A program made the position numbers and the translations under genes. From the NCBI RefSeq assembly GCF_011303755.1, contig NZ_CP049885.1, positions 1,842,001-1,906,000 on the forward strand: DNA of 64,000 bases, written 5' to 3'. This document shows positions 61,644 to 64,000 of the stretch, piece by piece. Position 1 is the first letter of the stretch. Each line of letters opens with the position of its first letter. The stretch comes from Acidovorax sp. HDW3. Lineage in GTDB: Bacteria > Pseudomonadota > Gammaproteobacteria > Burkholderiales > Burkholderiaceae_C. The notes under the pieces are model-generated. The model worked only from the letters and a program-made list of their open reading frames with translations, was not told where the DNA came from and did not search any database.

Positions 61644-62948
61644 ATGGGAGTGAACACTTCAGTCACGGCGACGACCGTAAGGATCAATGAGGCCAATCAG
61701 GCCGCGGCCCTGAAACGCTTGCAGAGTGGCTGCTCCGCGCACTCAGTGGTATCCGGCTATATCGTGGATGAGCAGGAGTTTATGCAGACCCCCTTTCTCG
61801 CACGGGCACTTGAACTGCTGCACATGGAGTGCGAACTGGATGGGCGCGATCTTGTGCACATCGGGTTCGCGGGCGGTAAGAACGACATGTCGCACCATAT
61901 CTGGCCCTTGATCGAGGAATTCGTGGAGCAAGGGTCGGCGGTTTCCACGCTATTTGAAACCGGTGAGGTGGAGACCGTGCGATTGGGCGAACAAGGCGAC
62001 GACCAATACGCTGAAAGTGCCCATACCGACGTAAGCGAAGCCGCGGATGAGTTTCTCGGGGAGATGGCAGGCCGCAAAATCACCGATACCGAACTCGATG
62101 CCATCATGGACAGCGAGGGTGGCATCGAATTTGTTGACTACAACCGCAGCACCCCCTTGCTGGTGGCATGCGAGAACTACCGCTGGGCGGTACAACGCCA
62201 TGCTGAGGCAATGGTAGAGGACGATGCAGAAGTGCTTGAGGAAGCCGCAGATCGCCTCGGTATCCACGCGCACAACCTGGAAATCGTCTTGCGACGCGAC
62301 CCAGACATGACCGCATGCGACAAGAATGGCTGTGACGCCCTTGGTTTCGCGGCCCAATCCAGGAATGTTGAATTCGTCGACCGACTTTTGTCGCACGGTG
62401 CCCAAGTCAGCACAAGCACTTTCGTGGATGCGGTGGAAGGCCTTTCGGTGGCGGTTTTTAAAAGAATCGCCGGGAACAATGCGCACCTGGCGAATAAGGA
62501 TCTGTTGATCCACGCCTGTGCCGCAGCGAGCTACGAACCCGAAAAAATGGAGATGGTCCGCCACCTGGTGGAGGACTTTGGCTGCGACGTGAATTCAAAG
62601 GCGGCTGAGCCCATCTGGACCATGGAAGGGCGCGTGGGCCGCCATGGCACACCCTTGATGGCTGCGGCACTCACGGACGACGTGGCTGCGGTGGAGTCCC
62701 TGCTCCGTGCGGGCGCCAATGTGCATGCGACCGACAATTATCAAAACACAGCCCTGCACTACTGCAGCGGGCAGACCTGGGTGGGCGGAAACGGCATTCA
62801 AAGCTGGTTTGCACGTGACGAAAATCCCCAAGTGATCGCGATGCTGCTCGAGCACGGCGCAGACCCCCGCGCTAGAAACGCAGCGGGCAGAACTGCCGCT
62901 GATTTGGCTCGCACCAGCCAAGACCACGGCGAACCCGAATCGAATTAG
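61644..62948 (+). CDS. Ankyrin-repeat protein
   Basis: 434 residues from the ATG at 61644 with GAGGAGAG upstream. The first 170 residues are unassigned. Ankyrin-type repeats follow (DKNGCDALGFAAQSRNVEFV, GTPLMAAALTDDVAAVESLL, NYQNTALHYCSG, MLLEHGADPRARNAAGRTAA). Ankyrin repeats mediate protein contacts; in bacteria such genes often encode immunity or host-interaction proteins. No signal peptide. It is followed 24 bp later by a small orphan gene, so they may form an operon. Confidence 0.8.
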   Translation: MGVNTSVTATTVRINEANQAAALKRLQSGCSAHSVVSGYIVDEQEFMQTPFLARALELLHMECELDGRDLVHIGFAGGKNDMSHHIWPLIEEFVEQGSAVSTLFETGEVETVRLGEQGDDQYAESAHTDVSEAADEFLGEMAGRKITDTELDAIMDSEGGIEFVDYNRSTPLLVACENYRWAVQRHAEAMVEDDAEVLEEAADRLGIHAHNLEIVLRRDPDMTACDKNGCDALGFAAQSRNVEFVDRLLSHGAQVSTSTFVDAVEGLSVAVFKRIAGNNAHLANKDLLIHACAAASYEPEKMEMVRHLVEDFGCDVNSKAAEPIWTMEGRVGRHGTPLMAAALTDDVAAVESLLRAGANVHATDNYQNTALHYCSGQTWVGGNGIQSWFARDENPQVIAMLLEHGADPRARNAAGRTAADLARTSQDHGEPESN

Positions 62949-62972
62949 AAAACCACCCTTGAACGATAAAAC

Positions 62973-63377
62973 ATGTACATCAAACTCAAAGCGGTATGTA
63001 ACCCAGACAACGTATCTGACAATCAGGATTTTTTTAAAGACCCGGCGCGACGAAACATTCAGGGCTACCGAGATTACATCGACGAATTCGAGGAGGACGC
63101 GGCAGGTCCTGCCAATGAGGTGCTGGATTCCATACTAGAGCGCTTTGACGAGCATCTTTTCCGGTTGGAAGAGTTCTATGTGAGCGATGGTGTCTTTCAC
63201 TTTCAATGGCCGCATCACGACGACGAAACCTTTCTCGAACTTGTGATTCGTCTTTTTTCCATCCTGAGTTTTCATCAGCAAGACGGGCTGGTAGTGGGCG
63301 ATGAGGAATGCTCTGTTTTTACTTTGCGTGACGCCGAGTTGCACATCGGCTACAGAGACCGTACCGACGAGGATTGA
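62973..63377 (+). CDS. Hypothetical acidic protein
   Basis: 134 residues. Acidic and soluble (RDYIDEFEEDAAGPANEVLD, EEFYVSDGVFHFQWPHHDDE). The C-terminal half has beta-rich segments (DGLVVGDEECSVFTLRDAEL). It starts 24 bp after the ankyrin gene, probably the same transcript. Pairing of ankyrin and small acidic genes is typical of effector-immunity or polymorphic-toxin islands, which is inference. No family recognised. Confidence 0.55.
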   Translation: MYIKLKAVCNPDNVSDNQDFFKDPARRNIQGYRDYIDEFEEDAAGPANEVLDSILERFDEHLFRLEEFYVSDGVFHFQWPHHDDETFLELVIRLFSILSFHQQDGLVVGDEECSVFTLRDAELHIGYRDRTDED

Positions 63378-63514
63378 CATCGCTTTCGCAGATTTTTCGG
63401 CACCTTCCAACCGCATGCAATGGTCACGGGGATACCCATGAAAATTTTGCCCTGTTTGCATTTTGCGGTAATGTCCAGCATTGAGCTTTTAGGCAAATTG
63501 TTCAAAGAAAATTT

Positions 63515-64000
63515 ATGCGTGCTTTCATTTGTTCCGGGTTTGAATATCATTTGCATGAGGCTTCCCAATACGGTTTTTTTCGGTCGTTCGGATTTTTATG
63601 GCGCTTGGACGCCTCCCATAATCTCGTGCCCATTTTTTATGACAACCAACTGTCGCAAGTTTGGGAGAGCGCTGACGGCACCGCATATTTTAAATGCGAT
63701 GATGAATATTTTGTTTTCGACGGTTTGCAGATTGTTCCGGTAAGTGGTGATCCGTTTTCTTCCGAAGATGTCCATCAGGAGCGGTTCGGGAGCTATATTT
63801 ATACATACGATGGATCAGATTACCCTCGCGTGAATCACCATTTCGAGAAAATTGAAAACGGTTCAATTTTTGAGCACAAGGAACGTTCGTTACAATTCTT
63901 GGAATGCAGTGACGATAATTTCTATTTCTTCAGTAGGATCGCCAAATCGATTATAAAAATCGACACTGAGCACCGCATATCTGATGTGTTCGTTGCATCC
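63515..64000 (+). CDS. Hypothetical protein, runs off the window
   Basis: 162 codons open to the right edge from an ATG at 63515; an in-frame stop lies at 63482. The sequence is aromatic-rich and beta-like (DNQLSQVWESADGTAYFKCD, DEYFVFDGLQIVPVSG, SDDNFYFFSRIAKSIIKID) and resembles repeat-type DKNYY proteins in composition. The base composition is clearly AT-richer than most of the window, which points to recent transfer. No signal peptide. Function unknown. Confidence 0.5.
   Translation, partial: MRAFICSGFEYHLHEASQYGFFRSFGFLWRLDASHNLVPIFYDNQLSQVWESADGTAYFKCDDEYFVFDGLQIVPVSGDPFSSEDVHQERFGSYIYTYDGSDYPRVNHHFEKIENGSIFEHKERSLQFLECSDDNFYFFSRIAKSIIKIDTEHRISDVFVAS

Noticed and set aside
63420..63743. 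Plus-strand 107-codon frame
   Set aside because: The overlapping frame from 63515 is longer, stays open to the window edge and has a more protein-like composition.
1..64000. Search for rRNA genes, complete tRNAs, CRISPR arrays and riboswitches
   Set aside because: None could be recognised apart from the tRNA-Asn fragment; a covariance-model scan was not possible here.

Overview
The window looks like a betaproteobacterium of the order Burkholderiales, Comamonadaceae- or Alcaligenaceae-like. The basis is high-GC codon use, an HU protein of that type, an E. coli-like DNA polymerase II, and above all a complete Tn4371-family integrative and conjugative element (ICE) backbone. No rRNA or complete marker gene allows a species call.

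Layout. (1) 1-8.4 kb: an iron- or metal-uptake-type locus. A PchR-like AraC regulator diverges from a tightly overlapping minus-strand operon: TonB-dependent receptor, SAM methyltransferase, FptX/RhtX-like MFS permease, a large thiamine-diphosphate enzyme and the start of an acyl-ACP-reductase-like enzyme. Fur-box-like sequence lies between the divergent genes. (2) 8.4-10.9 kb: chromosomal-type genes (small membrane protein, AlpA-like regulator, HU), then the 5' quarter of polB, cut off abruptly. (3) 10.9-34.7 kb: the Tn4371-type ICE core on the minus strand. It runs from a DUF2958 gene through a DUF2285 gene, an excisionase-like gene, repA, parA and its partner, DUF2840, traF, a candidate oriT, relaxase, a lysR gene split by an IS481 element, traG, a CopG protein and trbB-C-D-E-J-K-L-F-G-I, ending in DUF2274. 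A truncated tyrosine recombinase abuts truncated polB. (4) 34.7-42.3 kb: a mosaic of DUF736, IS5/IS3 remnants, orphan small genes, a 3' tRNA-Asn fragment that looks like an attachment site, an AlpA protein, and an IS91-type element with its tyrosine recombinase. (5) 42.3-46 kb: a RidA gene divergent from a LysR regulator, then an AmpR-like regulator divergent from a class A beta-lactamase. (6) 46.7-56.2 kb: a defence region. A CapP/CapH-type regulatory pair diverges from a complete type II CBASS operon (HNH-SAVED Cap5, CD-NTase, Cap2, Cap3). It is followed by a convergent two-gene operon pairing a DUF4062/TIR-like protein with a PhoD-like metallophosphoesterase. (7) 56.2-61.6 kb: ICE-type genes again (a large ParB-like protein and DUF932) plus ISL3 and IS3 remnants. 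(8) 61.6-64 kb: an ankyrin-repeat gene and two orphan genes, the last running off the window and AT-rich.

How it fits together. Established knowledge of Tn4371 ICEs explains most of the window: transfer genes at one end, ParB/DUF932 near the other, and cargo (here a beta-lactamase and defence genes) between them. The most notable observations are these. First, the DUF4062-PhoD operon beside CBASS is the best candidate for an undescribed defence module. Second, a roughly 210-250 bp non-coding element occurs twice (34.9 and 60.2 kb) and its central hairpin shows a compensatory base-pair change between copies. Third, the ThDP-enzyme/acyl-ACP-reductase pair in the uptake locus has no NRPS or NIS synthetase in view. 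Fourth, there is a candidate oriT in front of the relaxase gene, and fifth, 23-bp iteron-like repeats inside the end of repA.
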